The notes beneath the pieces were generated by a model that saw nothing but the letters and a program-made list of their open reading frames with translations, was not told the origin of the DNA and searched no databases. From a bacterium (lineage in GTDB: Bacteria; Acidobacteriota; Thermoanaerobaculia; Multivoradales; J023), in the NCBI GenBank assembly GCA_024226315.1, contig JAAELT010000014.1:1-53227 (forward strand): a stretch of 53,227 nt of DNA, in the 5' to 3' direction. The position numbers and the translations under genes are program-made. Below are positions 44,477-52,439 of the stretch, piece by piece. Position 1 is the stretch's first letter, and each line of letters starts with the position of its first letter.

Positions 44477-45073
44477 CTATCTCACCCGGGTCAGATCCGA
44501 GCGCTCAAGCAGCGTCCGGAGTCGTGTTTCTGCGGCGGCGATTGCCCGCACCGGGGCGAGATCTGGATACTGTTGGCTGTCGGTGTAGACGTTGAGCCAG
44601 CGCACGGCCTTCTCCAGGCCGGGGGCTTCATCCGCTCCGGCCGGGCCGTAGGCCTCGAGCCGGACGCCGATCACGGTCTCGGTGGCGTCGGACACGTAGT
44701 GCAGCCGGCCCGCGGCCCGCTCCGCCGCCACGGCCTGCTGCCGCTGCTGCCTGGCGGCCGACTGGTCGAAGTCCATGATCCCGTCGCCGGCGAGCCCGTG
44801 CAGCAGTTCGCGCAGCTCCCGAGGCGTCAGGCGCAGCTCGTAGTCGCCCGCATCGGGCGAGTAGACCGGGTAGTGCACGCGAACCCGGCCGTCGCCGTAG
44901 ATCCGCATCAGCGGCTGCGGGTCGCGCTGCGCCAGCATGTGGTGGATGTGGGTGTACTGCACGACCACCGTCCCTGGATCGGGAGAGTATTCGAGATTCG
45001 GCGCCGGCTGCTGGGCGGCGAGCCCCCCGGCGGCCAGTGCGGCGACGATGAGCTGAACCAGGGATCTAGTCAT
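44477..45073 (-). CDS. Exported hypothetical protein preceding the metalloprotease
   Basis: A 198-residue protein with a signal peptide (residues 1-20, LAAQQ). The mature part mixes beta-rich (VRVHYPVYSPDAGDYELRLT) and helical segments. I do not recognise a family; the pattern of an early strand domain, a helical ELRELLHGL block and a C-terminal helix is seen in several small periplasmic proteins. The start is ATG 45073, six bases after GGAGG. The metalloprotease begins 12 bp after its stop, so they are cotranscribed. It could be a protease inhibitor or assembly factor; that is guesswork from position. Confidence 0.66.
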   Translation of the reverse strand: MTRSLVQLIVAALAAGGLAAQQPAPNLEYSPDPGTVVVQYTHIHHMLAQRDPQPLMRIYGDGRVRVHYPVYSPDAGDYELRLTPRELRELLHGLAGDGIMDFDQSAARQQRQQAVAAERAAGRLHYVSDATETVIGVRLEAYGPAGADEAPGLEKAVRWLNVYTDSQQYPDLAPVRAIAAAETRLRTLLERSDLTRVR

Positions 45074-45234
45074 GGCCATCCTCCGCGGACGTACTGTTGG
45101 AGTCGACTCGGCGGCTCGAGCCGGGCGCGGCGTCGAGCGGTTGCCCCCTGAGACCGCCGGCATCATACCATCCAGACAGAAAGCAACCGAGCCGCCACCC
45201 CGAGCCCGCGGCGGGCAGACCCGTCGACAGCCCG

Positions 45235-45240
45235 TATAAT
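45235..45240 (+). promoter_or_regulatory. Possible -10 element upstream of the exported hydrolase
   Basis: A perfect TATAAT hexamer in very GC-rich DNA, 60 bp before ATG 45300. No recognisable -35 box lies 16-18 bp upstream. It lies in the 226-bp region between the divergent 198-residue gene and the hydrolase gene. Confidence 0.4.
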
Positions 45241-45299
45241 CCCCTCTCCGAGAATCGACGAGGACGGCGGGCTGGAGCTCGAACGACGAGGAGACGGGC

Positions 45300-46610
45300 A
45301 TGAAGCGACATGGCGGCGACACTCGGTCCCGGTTCTTCGGTCGCGCGCGGGCCACGGCGGCGGCAGCCCTGCTCACCGCGCTCGTGCTGACGGCGACCTC
45401 CGGCTGCGCGATGAACCGCCTGCGCCGGGACTTGTCCGAGGCGAAGGGGCTGGGCTTGATTTCCGGGCCGGTGGAGACGCCCGACGGCGGTACTGAGAAC
45501 GTCGTGGTGGCGCTCTACCGTCACGCCGAGGCTGGGCCGGAGCTGGAAGACGCCGATCGGCTGACCTCCACCGTCGGCAACTATGCCTTCATCGTCGAGG
45601 CCGGCCAGCCCTACCTGATCGCAGCCTTCCAGGACGCCGACGGCGACCTGATGCCGGACGCGACGGAACCGGCGACTGTCTACGGCCTGCGGGAACCGAT
45701 CGTCGTCGAGCCCGGCGAGAGCCTCGAGGGCCGACGGATCCTGCTCCACGCGGACAGCGAGCCGTTGCTCCAGGGCATCGACTTCAGCGGCCTTCCGCAG
45801 GCCTCGTTCGACTCGATACCGATCGCCGCCGGCGAGATCGCGAGCCTCGACGACGAGCGCTTCAGCCTCGAGCAAGCCAAGGCTGGAATGTGGTCGCCAC
45901 TGACGGCGGTGCGCGAGGTCGGCGGCGGCATCTTCTTCCTCGAGCCCTATGACCCGGAGCGCATCCCGGTGCTCTTCGTACACGGCATCGGCGGCTCGCC
46001 GCGCGACTTCGGCTATCTGATCGAGGGGCTCGACCGCGAGCGCTTCCAGCCCTGGATCTATCACTACCCGTCCGGCGTCCGGCTGGAGCGCGCCGGCCGT
46101 CTGCTGAGCCGGCTCACGACCTCGCTGCGGCAGGAGCTGGGCGTCGAGCGCCTGTTCCTCACCGCCCACAGCATGGGCGGGCTGGTGGCTCGGTCGTCTC
46201 TGCTGCAGATCGAGAGAGACGCCGACCGCGGCGGAATCGAGCTGTTCGTCACTTTCTCGACCCCCTGGAACGGCCACCGCGGTGCGGCCCAGGGCGTCAA
46301 GTACGCGCCCGCGGTGGTGCCCTCCTGGATCGACATGCAGCCCGAAAGCGACTTTCTGGAAGGTCTCGAGAGCGAGCCGCCCGGGATTCCGCCGCACCAT
46401 CTTTTTTTCGGCTTCCATACCCGCAAGAACCCGCTGATGCTCTACAGCCACGACACCGTGATCGCCGTCGGCAGCCAGATCCATCCGTGGTTTCAGGAGC
46501 GAGCCGAGCGGATCTACGGCTTCGACCTCGACCATGTCGGCATCCTGAACGACGAGGACTCGGCACGGACCTACCACCGGATCCTGGGAGAGGCGGCCGT
46601 CGCGCATTGA
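45300..46610 (+). CDS. Alpha/beta-hydrolase lipoprotein
   Basis: A 436-residue exported protein. The signal sequence has lipobox TSGC near residue 35. A beta-rich domain of about 170 residues comes first (SxxDxDxxGxF-type strand pattern around SLEGRRILLH). The hydrolase fold follows: VLFVHGIGGSPRDF supplies the oxyanion loop and TAHSMGGLVARS the nucleophile elbow with its Ser. The catalytic His is likely in LDHVGIL at the C-terminus. It could act on lipids or esters in the outer-membrane region. The start is ATG 45300. The next gene starts 37 bp after its stop. Confidence 0.86.
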   Translation: MKRHGGDTRSRFFGRARATAAAALLTALVLTATSGCAMNRLRRDLSEAKGLGLISGPVETPDGGTENVVVALYRHAEAGPELEDADRLTSTVGNYAFIVEAGQPYLIAAFQDADGDLMPDATEPATVYGLREPIVVEPGESLEGRRILLHADSEPLLQGIDFSGLPQASFDSIPIAAGEIASLDDERFSLEQAKAGMWSPLTAVREVGGGIFFLEPYDPERIPVLFVHGIGGSPRDFGYLIEGLDRERFQPWIYHYPSGVRLERAGRLLSRLTTSLRQELGVERLFLTAHSMGGLVARSSLLQIERDADRGGIELFVTFSTPWNGHRGAAQGVKYAPAVVPSWIDMQPESDFLEGLESEPPGIPPHHLFFGFHTRKNPLMLYSHDTVIAVGSQIHPWFQERAERIYGFDLDHVGILNDEDSARTYHRILGEAAVAH

Positions 46611-46647
46611 GCAGCCAGCCTCGGGCCGAAGGAGTAGTATCGCCGTC

Positions 46648-47682
46648 ATGCGCAACTCATTGATCTCGCTTCTGGCCCTGTTTCTCGGCTTCGCCGGCGT
46701 GCTCGGCGCCGACACCCCACCTCTGACCCTCGAGGAGGTCATCGCTGCTGCCCGCTTCGACGATGAGCAGCGCGCGGACCTGCTCGCGGGCAAAATCGTC
46801 ACCAGGGACTTCGACGAGGGGTCCGACAAGGAGATGGCCATTCTCCTCGCCCTCAAGGCGCCGCTGCCGCTGTCCGAGGCCATGGAAGCCTGGCGCGATG
46901 TCCGGGTGCTCGACGCTGATGAAGACCTGCTCGCGGTCGGCCGGATCGAACCGGACCAGGACGCCATGGAGGCGCTGGCGAAAATCGCCTTCACCGCCGA
47001 GGAGGGAGACGAGATCCGCGGGCTGCTGGAAGCCGAGCCGGGATCGGACTTCAATCTCAGCAAGGAAGAGATCGGGCGCTTCACCAGCCTCGCCAAGGGA
47101 GTCTCCACCGGCGGTTGCGATCGCGACGCCGCCTGCCGCTCGAAGGTCAACGCGGCCTACCGGACAGTGCTCGCGGAGCGCCTGGAGGCGTACCGGAAGG
47201 GGGGCTTGCAGGCCGTCGCCAACTATGCCCGCTCCCGGAACAAGGTCGCCGACCCGCGGCAGGAGCTGCGCCTGGCGGCGGAACAGATGCCGCTCCTGCG
47301 CCAACGAGCTCCCGAGATCTACCGGGCGTGGCTCGAGTATCCCAAGGCACAGCCCGAGGGCTCGCATCACCAGTTCCTGTGGCTCAAACGGAATGTCGAG
47401 GGGCGCCCGACGTTCGTCCTCACCCACCGGGCGGTCTACGAGACCGAGGGCGCGCTGTTTTCGGCCGAGCGTCACTTCTACGTCGGTCAGTTCTACAACT
47501 CCCTGCAGATGGCCTCCTATACCACCTCCCTGGGACCCGACTCGCTCTACCTGCTGCTCAACCGCACGTCGACCGACCTGGTCGGCGGCTTCGGCAGCAG
47601 CGCCAAGAAGATGGTGGGTCGCTCCAAGGTCCGCAAAGCGCTGGTCGGGACGTTCGAGAGGCTGCTGGCGGACTTGCAGTAG
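46648..47682 (+). CDS. Exported hypothetical protein
   Basis: A 344-residue protein with a signal peptide (residues 1-20, GVLGA). The mature part is helical at first, then a beta-containing C-terminal domain with YETEGALFSAERHFYVGQFY and a positively charged end (SAKKMVGRSKVRKALV). CDRDAACRSK holds a probable disulphide pair. I do not recognise a family. The position downstream of the hydrolase on the same strand suggests an envelope operon. The start is ATG 46648 with GAAGGAG about fifteen bases upstream. A 22-bp palindrome lies between its stop and the DUF4136 gene. Confidence 0.7.
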   Translation: MRNSLISLLALFLGFAGVLGADTPPLTLEEVIAAARFDDEQRADLLAGKIVTRDFDEGSDKEMAILLALKAPLPLSEAMEAWRDVRVLDADEDLLAVGRIEPDQDAMEALAKIAFTAEEGDEIRGLLEAEPGSDFNLSKEEIGRFTSLAKGVSTGGCDRDAACRSKVNAAYRTVLAERLEAYRKGGLQAVANYARSRNKVADPRQELRLAAEQMPLLRQRAPEIYRAWLEYPKAQPEGSHHQFLWLKRNVEGRPTFVLTHRAVYETEGALFSAERHFYVGQFYNSLQMASYTTSLGPDSLYLLLNRTSTDLVGGFGSSAKKMVGRSKVRKALVGTFERLLADLQ

Positions 47683-47697
47683 GCGCGACGACGGTTC

Positions 47698-47719
47698 GCA
47701 CGGGCCTGAAGACCCGTGC
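47698..47719. repeat. 22-bp palindromic element, copy 1
   Basis: GCACGGG (47698-47704) pairs with CCCGTGC (47713-47719) around an 8-base loop. An identical 22-bp copy in reverse orientation occurs at 48404-48425. The pair brackets the DUF4136 gene. Such GC-rich palindromes are typical of REP-like elements. Confidence 0.8.
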
Positions 47720-47772
47720 TACAAGGGGAACGCTCCCTGAACGGAGCTCGGGGGGGCTGCTAGTATTTGCGC

Positions 47773-48378
47773 ATGCGAAATCATCTGTTCCCGCCCCTGT
47801 TCCTCGTTCTGTTCCTGGCCGCTCTGCCCGCTTCGGCGCAGAAGATCCACATCGACTTCGACGGCGCTACCGCGTTCAGTGAGTACAAAACCTTCGCGCT
47901 CAAGCAGACCGGCTTCGACTTGCGCCGGGTCTCCTCGTCGCTGCATGAGCGGGTCGTCCAGCAGCTCACTGACTACGCCACGGACGGCGGGCTGAAGCCG
48001 GACGAGGCCGAGCCGGACGTCTACATCGCCTACTACGCCGCCTTCAGCGGCGACCTCCGACTTGTCCTCGGTGACCTGGAGTACACCTACGGCCCCGGCT
48101 TCAACCTGGGCTCCTACTGGGACGGCGGTGTCGGCACCCGCGAAGTGAGCGAGAAGTCCTTTACCTTCAAGGAAGGCACCGTGGTGGTCGACGTCTGGGA
48201 CCGGGAACGGAAGGTCCTGGTTTGGCGCGGCATGGCGACGGCGGCGGTGAAGAAGGACTACGAGAGAAACGAGCAGAAACTCGAGAAGGCGCTCGGCAAG
48301 CTCATGAAGCGGTGGGAGAAGATGTACGGCGGCCGCGCGCGGGCGATCCGCAAGATGAAGGCCGAGCAGGACGGGTAG
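47773..48378 (+). CDS. DUF4136 family exported protein
   Basis: A 201-residue protein with a signal peptide (residues 1-20, PASAQ; no lipobox Cys). The mature part fits DUF4136: DFDGATAFSEYKTFALKQ at the start, EPDVYIAYYAAF in the middle, and VVVDVWDRERKVLVWRGMATAAV near the end. A charged C-terminal helix (KALGKLMKRW) follows. The family is periplasmic and of unknown function. The start is ATG 47773; a TTG two codons earlier has no support. The gene is bracketed by inverted copies of a 22-bp palindrome. Confidence 0.82.
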   Translation: MRNHLFPPLFLVLFLAALPASAQKIHIDFDGATAFSEYKTFALKQTGFDLRRVSSSLHERVVQQLTDYATDGGLKPDEAEPDVYIAYYAAFSGDLRLVLGDLEYTYGPGFNLGSYWDGGVGTREVSEKSFTFKEGTVVVDVWDRERKVLVWRGMATAAVKKDYERNEQKLEKALGKLMKRWEKMYGGRARAIRKMKAEQDG

Positions 48379-48403
48379 CCTGCATCTGCAAACGGACCAG
48401 GCC

Positions 48404-48425
48404 GCACGGGTCTTCAGGCCCGTGC
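48404..48425. repeat. 22-bp palindromic element, copy 2 (inverted)
   Basis: GCACGGG (48404-48410) and CCCGTGC (48419-48425) with loop TCTTCAGG, the reverse complement of copy 1 and identical over 22 bp. It lies 25 bp after the DUF4136 stop and 61 bp before the parvulin gene. Confidence 0.8.
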
Positions 48426-48486
48426 CACCATCGCCAACCCGGTACACGACCGGCCGCCGTTCCGGGCCAAACGTCGCAACCCCACA

Positions 48487-49320
48487 ATGAAGCTGTTGCG
48501 CGAGCCCCTGATCCACTTCCTGGCTCTGGGGGCCGGTCTGTTCCTGCTGTTCGCCATCGTCGGCGACCGCGAGGACGGCGAGAGCGAGCCGATCACGGTG
48601 TCGGCGGCGCGGGTCGAGCTGCTTGCCCAGGGCTTCGCGCGCACCTGGCAGCGGCCGCCGACCCCCCAGGAGCTCGAGGGGCTGATCGAAGACTATGTAC
48701 GGGAGGAGATCTACTACCGCCAGGCGGTGGCCATGGGCCTCGACCGCAACGACACCATCGTCAGGCGGCGTATGCGCCAGAAGCTGGAGTTCTTCCTCGG
48801 CGACATGCTCGACTCGGCCGAACCCACCGAGGAAAATCTCCGGGCCTACCTGACCGAGCATCCCGAGCCGTTCCAGGCCGCCACGCGGATCACCTTCGAG
48901 CACGTCTACTTCAACAGCGACGAGCGCGGCGAGGCGGCGACGGCCGACGCCCGGCGCCTGCTCGAGCGCCTCGAAGCCGGCGCCGAAAGGCTCGACGTCG
49001 CGACCCTCGGCGACCGACTACCCCTGCCCCGGAAGTACACGGAGGTTCCCCTCGACAAGGTGGGATATCGCTTCGGGTCGGTCTTCGTCGAGCAGCTTGC
49101 CGATCTGCCCGTCGGGAGCTGGGCGGGACCGATCGAGTCGGGCTACGGCCTGCACCTGGTGCTGATCCGCGAATTGCAGCCCGGCGAGGCGCCACGCTTC
49201 GAAGACGCGCGCGAGGCCGTGGAGCGCGAGTGGCGCGCGACCCGGCGGAAGGAGGCCGAGGAGGCCTTCTACCAGGGGCTGCGAGAACGGTACGAGGTGG
49301 TCGTCGAACCGCAATCCTGA
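48487..49320 (+). CDS. Parvulin-like peptidyl-prolyl isomerase, membrane-anchored
   Basis: A 277-residue protein with an N-terminal membrane span (residues about 9-26, FLALGAGLFLLFAIVGD). The helical SurA/PpiD-like part follows (PTPQELEGLIEDYVREEIYYRQA), then the parvulin-like domain with the FEHVYF strand, FGSVFVEQLADLPVGSWAGPIESGYGLHLV and the closing helix. Residues that define activity in parvulins are only partly conserved, so it may act mainly as a chaperone for outer-membrane proteins. The start is ATG 48487. The two beta-barrel genes follow. Confidence 0.86.
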   Translation: MKLLREPLIHFLALGAGLFLLFAIVGDREDGESEPITVSAARVELLAQGFARTWQRPPTPQELEGLIEDYVREEIYYRQAVAMGLDRNDTIVRRRMRQKLEFFLGDMLDSAEPTEENLRAYLTEHPEPFQAATRITFEHVYFNSDERGEAATADARRLLERLEAGAERLDVATLGDRLPLPRKYTEVPLDKVGYRFGSVFVEQLADLPVGSWAGPIESGYGLHLVLIRELQPGEAPRFEDAREAVEREWRATRRKEAEEAFYQGLRERYEVVVEPQS

Positions 49321-49412
49321 ATCCCCATATGAGATGATGTCTCCAGGCACGGCGCGGCACTCCTCACCGCCGAAAACCACCCGCGCGCCGGACCGTCCCG
49401 AAAGGAGACGAC

Positions 49413-50033
49413 ATGCTGCGCAGATTTCTCATTCCCGCCACCTTGCTGATCCTCACCGCATCGAGCGCGGCGGCCCAGAGAGTGGAAATCACGCCGTTCT
49501 ACGGCTTCCAGTTCGCCGGCGAGTTCGAGGACCGCTTCGATGAGGGCGACTTCGACGGCGTCGACGTCGACGAGGGCGAGACCTACGGCCTGTTCCTGAA
49601 CTTCGCCCTTGATCCAGGCGGGCCGGAGGGCGGCCAGATCGAGCTCATGTACAACCGCCAGGAGACCGAGCTGCAGGCCAACCGCCTGTTCGGCCCCGAC
49701 GTCGCCGATCTCGACATCGAGTACTGGCACCTGGGCTTCCTCTACCAGTGGGCGCCGGGCCAGGCACGGCCCTACGTGGTGATCGGGCTGGGGGCGACGC
49801 GCCTCGAATCCCCGGGCTTCGAGAGCGAGACCCGCTTCTCGTGGAGCGGCGGCGGCGGCGTCAAGCTGATGTTCAACCAGAACTTCGGCGTGCGCTTCGA
49901 CGGACGTATCTACTCGACCATCATCGACGAGGACGACGACGTGTTCTGCGATCCCCGCGGCTGCTTCTCCTACGACGACGACACCTTCCTGGTGCAGCTC
50001 GACGTCAAGGGCGGATTGGTGCTCGCGTTCTGA
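49413..50033 (+). CDS. Outer-membrane beta-barrel protein, copy 1
   Basis: A 206-residue protein with a signal peptide (residues 1-20, ending SAAAQ). The mature chain has amphipathic strands in the OmpA/OmpW-like small-barrel pattern, with VEITPFYGFQFAGEF at the start and a C-terminal strand ending in VLAF (Phe). An acidic stretch (DEGDFDGVDVDEGE) replaces the first extracellular loop. It is about 50 % similar by eye to the next gene, so the pair arose by tandem duplication. A ribosome-binding site (AAAGGAG) precedes ATG 49413. The distinctive cysteines in FCDPRGCF could form a loop disulphide. Confidence 0.82.
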   Translation: MLRRFLIPATLLILTASSAAAQRVEITPFYGFQFAGEFEDRFDEGDFDGVDVDEGETYGLFLNFALDPGGPEGGQIELMYNRQETELQANRLFGPDVADLDIEYWHLGFLYQWAPGQARPYVVIGLGATRLESPGFESETRFSWSGGGGVKLMFNQNFGVRFDGRIYSTIIDEDDDVFCDPRGCFSYDDDTFLVQLDVKGGLVLAF

Positions 50034-50140
50034 GCCGGGCCGCGCAGGCCCTCATCAAAGCCTCATGATTCCATCAAGCCCAGGAGCCCGCGGCGCCCTA
50101 GGATGGCGGCAACGGCAACCCACCTACGAGAGGAACATCC

Positions 50141-50764
50141 ATGAGCTCCAAGATCCCGGTCATCTTCCTGGCGCTGCTACTCGCCGCGTCGGCGGCGTCG
50201 GCGCAAAAGGTCGAAATCACGCCCTTCGTCGGCTTCCAATTCGTCGGCAGATTCGGCGAGGACTTCGACCACGGCACCGCCTTCGGCAACCTGGAGGTCG
50301 AGGAGGGCGAGAGCTTCGGCCTGATGCTCGACTTCGCCATCAACCGCCACGCCCAGATCGACGTCCTCTACAGCTTTCAGGAAAGCGAGCTGGAAGTTCC
50401 ATTCTACTTCGGCCCACACAACCGCCTGGACGTCGACGTCGACGTCGAGTACTTCCAGGTCGGCTTCCTCTGGCAGTGGCTACCGAGCGACGAGGTGCGG
50501 CCGTTCGTGGTCGGCTCGATCGGCGCGACCAGCTTCGACTTCGAGGGCGGCGCGAGCGACACCCACTTCTCCACCACCGTCGGCGGCGGCGTCAAACTGA
50601 TGTTCAATGACACGGTCGGCGTGCGCTTCGAGGGCCGCGCCTACCACACCTTCGTCGACGCCGACAGGCTGGTCTTCTGCAACCCGGACAACTGCGTCAC
50701 CTACCGGGACACGTCGCTCTTCCTCCAGTTTGATCTCAAGGCCGGCCTGGTGTTCGCGTTCTGA
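50141..50764 (+). CDS. Outer-membrane beta-barrel protein, copy 2
   Basis: A 207-residue paralogue of the preceding gene with the same layout: signal peptide (about residues 1-21, ending ASAQ), VEITPFVGFQFVGRF, the YFQVGFLWQW strand, VGGGVKLMFND and the C-terminal LVFAF. FCNPDNCV keeps the cysteine pair of copy 1. The start is ATG 50141 with GAGAGGA upstream. A 107-bp gap separates the two. Its stop is followed after 41 bp by the 42-bp hairpin array. Conservation of the ends and divergence of the loops is usual for surface-exposed porin-like proteins. Confidence 0.82.
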   Translation: MSSKIPVIFLALLLAASAASAQKVEITPFVGFQFVGRFGEDFDHGTAFGNLEVEEGESFGLMLDFAINRHAQIDVLYSFQESELEVPFYFGPHNRLDVDVDVEYFQVGFLWQWLPSDEVRPFVVGSIGATSFDFEGGASDTHFSTTVGGGVKLMFNDTVGVRFEGRAYHTFVDADRLVFCNPDNCVTYRDTSLFLQFDLKAGLVFAF

Positions 50765-50805
50765 TCCTGATCCCACGGGAATGAATCCCCGTGTGCCGGT
50801 CGGTC

Positions 50806-51046
50806 GCAACCGATAACTTCTGACAACGGTTGTCGCGCCACGGCGTGATCACCAATAACTTTTGTCACCGGTTATCGCACCGTGGTGCGGCAACCAATAA
50901 CTTTTGTCACCGGTTATCGCACCGTGCCGCGATAACCAATGACTTTTACCACCGGTTATCGCACCGTGGCGCGGCAACCAATAACTTTTGTCACCGGTTA
51001 TCGCACCGTGGCGCGGCAACCAATGACTTTTGTCACTGGTTGCGGG
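50806..51046. repeat. 42-bp tandem array of hairpin units, six copies
   Basis: Left arms start at 50806, 50848, 50890, 50932, 50974 and 51016; right arms at 50827, 50869, 50911, 50953, 50995 and 51037. Both series step by exactly 42 bp. Each unit is an inverted repeat around AATAACTTTTGTCAC. The fourth unit has a perfect 9-bp stem (GCGATAACC/GGTTATCGC) and the sixth a different perfect 7-bp stem (GCAACCA/TGGTTGC), so the arms changed together. The A/T-rich loop and the 42-bp period contrast with the surrounding DNA. The array lies between convergent genes, and the stop codon of the CGNR gene is in the loop of the sixth unit. Confidence 0.92.
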
Positions 51047-51629
51047 GGTGGCGACGGCGAAACGTCCGCGACTTGTTGCGATTGCTGCATCGCAGGGTGC
51101 AGTAGCTGCGGGTGCGGTTGTTCGAAGCATCCCAGAAGCACAGGCCGCAGTCGTCGCCGGCGCAGGCCTTGAACCGCGGCCAGCGCCGGTCGATCAGGAG
51201 CTGCGCGAAGACCTGGAAGAAGCCCGCGAGTACGGCGTCGAGGCCGGCGCCGGCGGGCTCGAAGCGGGCCCCGCCGATGAAGCGGACCCGCAACATGGGG
51301 GCCTTCGCCGCCAGATCGAGGCGCGCCTCGATCTTCGGGTCGAGCGCCTTGCCGACGTTGGATCGCAGCAGCGAGCGCAGATCCTCGCGTACCGCGCGCG
51401 TGTGCCCGAGGTCGGAATCCGACAGCTCGGTGCCGGCCGGCAGCAGCTTCCAGCGCGCCATGTAGTCGGCGAGGGCCGCCGGGCTGGCGAGATCGTCGCG
51501 CGACGATCCGAGGTCGGCGGTGTTGACGAAGGCCTGAACGATGCGCAGGCTGCCGGGGGCCGGTGGGATCCGCTTCGCCCACGGCGTGTCGCCGACGGCG
51601 TCGTCCCAGGGCTCTTTCTTCTTCGGCAT
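51033..51629 (-). CDS. CGNR zinc-finger / ABATE-domain regulator
   Basis: A 198-residue soluble protein. Residues about 30-140 match the ABATE domain (LRIVQAFVNTADLG, LADYMARWKLLP), and the C-terminal 45 residues hold the CGNR zinc finger with the cysteines in ACAGDDCGLCFWD and YCTLRCSNRNKSRTFRRR. This family is thought to act as transcriptional regulators. The start is ATG 51629; upstream codons of the same frame do not look coding. The stop lies inside the 42-bp hairpin array, so the repeat supplies the gene's last codons. It converges with the second beta-barrel gene. Confidence 0.88.
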   Translation of the reverse strand: MPKKKEPWDDAVGDTPWAKRIPPAPGSLRIVQAFVNTADLGSSRDDLASPAALADYMARWKLLPAGTELSDSDLGHTRAVREDLRSLLRSNVGKALDPKIEARLDLAAKAPMLRVRFIGGARFEPAGAGLDAVLAGFFQVFAQLLIDRRWPRFKACAGDDCGLCFWDASNNRTRSYCTLRCSNRNKSRTFRRRHPRNQ

Positions 51630-51691
51630 GCGCGCATGGTATCCGCGGAGCTGCCAGCAAATCCAGAGCCGCCGAAACGATAGCTGGAGCA

Positions 51692-51697
51692 TATAAT
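51692..51697 (+). promoter_or_regulatory. Possible -10 element of the exported protein gene
   Basis: TATAAT, 58 bp before ATG 51755, in a region shared with the divergent CGNR gene. No clear -35 box. Support is the perfect hexamer in GC-rich surroundings. Confidence 0.35.
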
Positions 51698-51754
51698 CCA
51701 GCGAATCCACTCGCCCATCAAGACGCGAAAGTCCGGTCGAAAGGAGACCTCAAA

Positions 51755-52357
51755 ATGACATCGAAGACAACCATCCGCACCACGCTGCTCACCCTGCTCG
51801 CCCTCGCTCTGCTGGCGGCGGCCGTGGGCCCGGCGTGGGCCAAGAAAGAGAAGAGAGAGCCGATCGAGAAGTTCCGCGGTCGCGCCATCAGCCTGGACCG
51901 CGGCACCACCTCGACGCTCGACATCGCGATCTACGAGTGGACCTCCCCGGAAGAGCGCGAGGCCCTGATCCAGACCTTCCTCGACGGCGGCAGCAAAGCG
52001 CTCTACAAGAAGCTCCAGGACACGAGCGAGAAGGGCTACGTCAAAGCGCCGCAGAGGATCGGCTACGACATGAAATACGCCTGGCAGGTGGAGGTCGAAG
52101 GCAAGCGCCGGATCATCCTGGCGACCGACCGGCCGATGGGCTTCGTCGAGCTGGCGCGCAACACCCGCAGCACCGACTACAACGTCAGCCTGATGGTGCT
52201 GGAGCTGGATCCCGAGACCGGCGAGGGCGAGGGAACGGCAGCGGTCGGCGTCGAGCTCTCGATCGACAAGAAGACCAACCGCCTCAACATCGAGTTCACC
52301 GGCACCCAGCCGACCAGGCTGGTGAAGGTCAAGCCGCTGCCGATCAAGAAGAAGTAG
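51755..52357 (+). CDS. Exported hypothetical protein
   Basis: A 200-residue protein with a signal peptide (residues 1-29, AWA). The mature part is alternately strand- and helix-forming (LDIAIYEWTSPEEREALIQT; the middle AWQVEVEGKRRIILATDRP) and ends in a run of lysines. I do not recognise the family. It starts with ATG 51755 after AAAGGAG. The next gene begins 82 bp downstream and also encodes an exported protein, so the two may form a unit. Confidence 0.78.
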   Translation: MTSKTTIRTTLLTLLALALLAAAVGPAWAKKEKREPIEKFRGRAISLDRGTTSTLDIAIYEWTSPEEREALIQTFLDGGSKALYKKLQDTSEKGYVKAPQRIGYDMKYAWQVEVEGKRRIILATDRPMGFVELARNTRSTDYNVSLMVLELDPETGEGEGTAAVGVELSIDKKTNRLNIEFTGTQPTRLVKVKPLPIKKK

Positions 52358-52439
52358 ACTCGCCTCCCCGAGCGGGCGCGCCGATGCGCTCGCTCACTCC
52401 TTCCGTTCAGGCCCGATCCATCTAGCAAGGAAATCGTCG

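Noticed and set aside
45066..47150. Minus-strand frame of 694 codons opposite the hydrolase and its neighbour
   Set aside because: The first part is Ser/Arg-rich shadow sequence; the lipobox, hydrolase motifs and ribosome-binding sites support the plus-strand genes.
50830..51105. A 91-codon frame made of 14-residue repeats (HRGAATNNFCHRLS) in the second array
   Set aside because: It starts at a TTG without a ribosome-binding site and exists because 42 is a multiple of three; DNA-level hairpins explain the pattern better.
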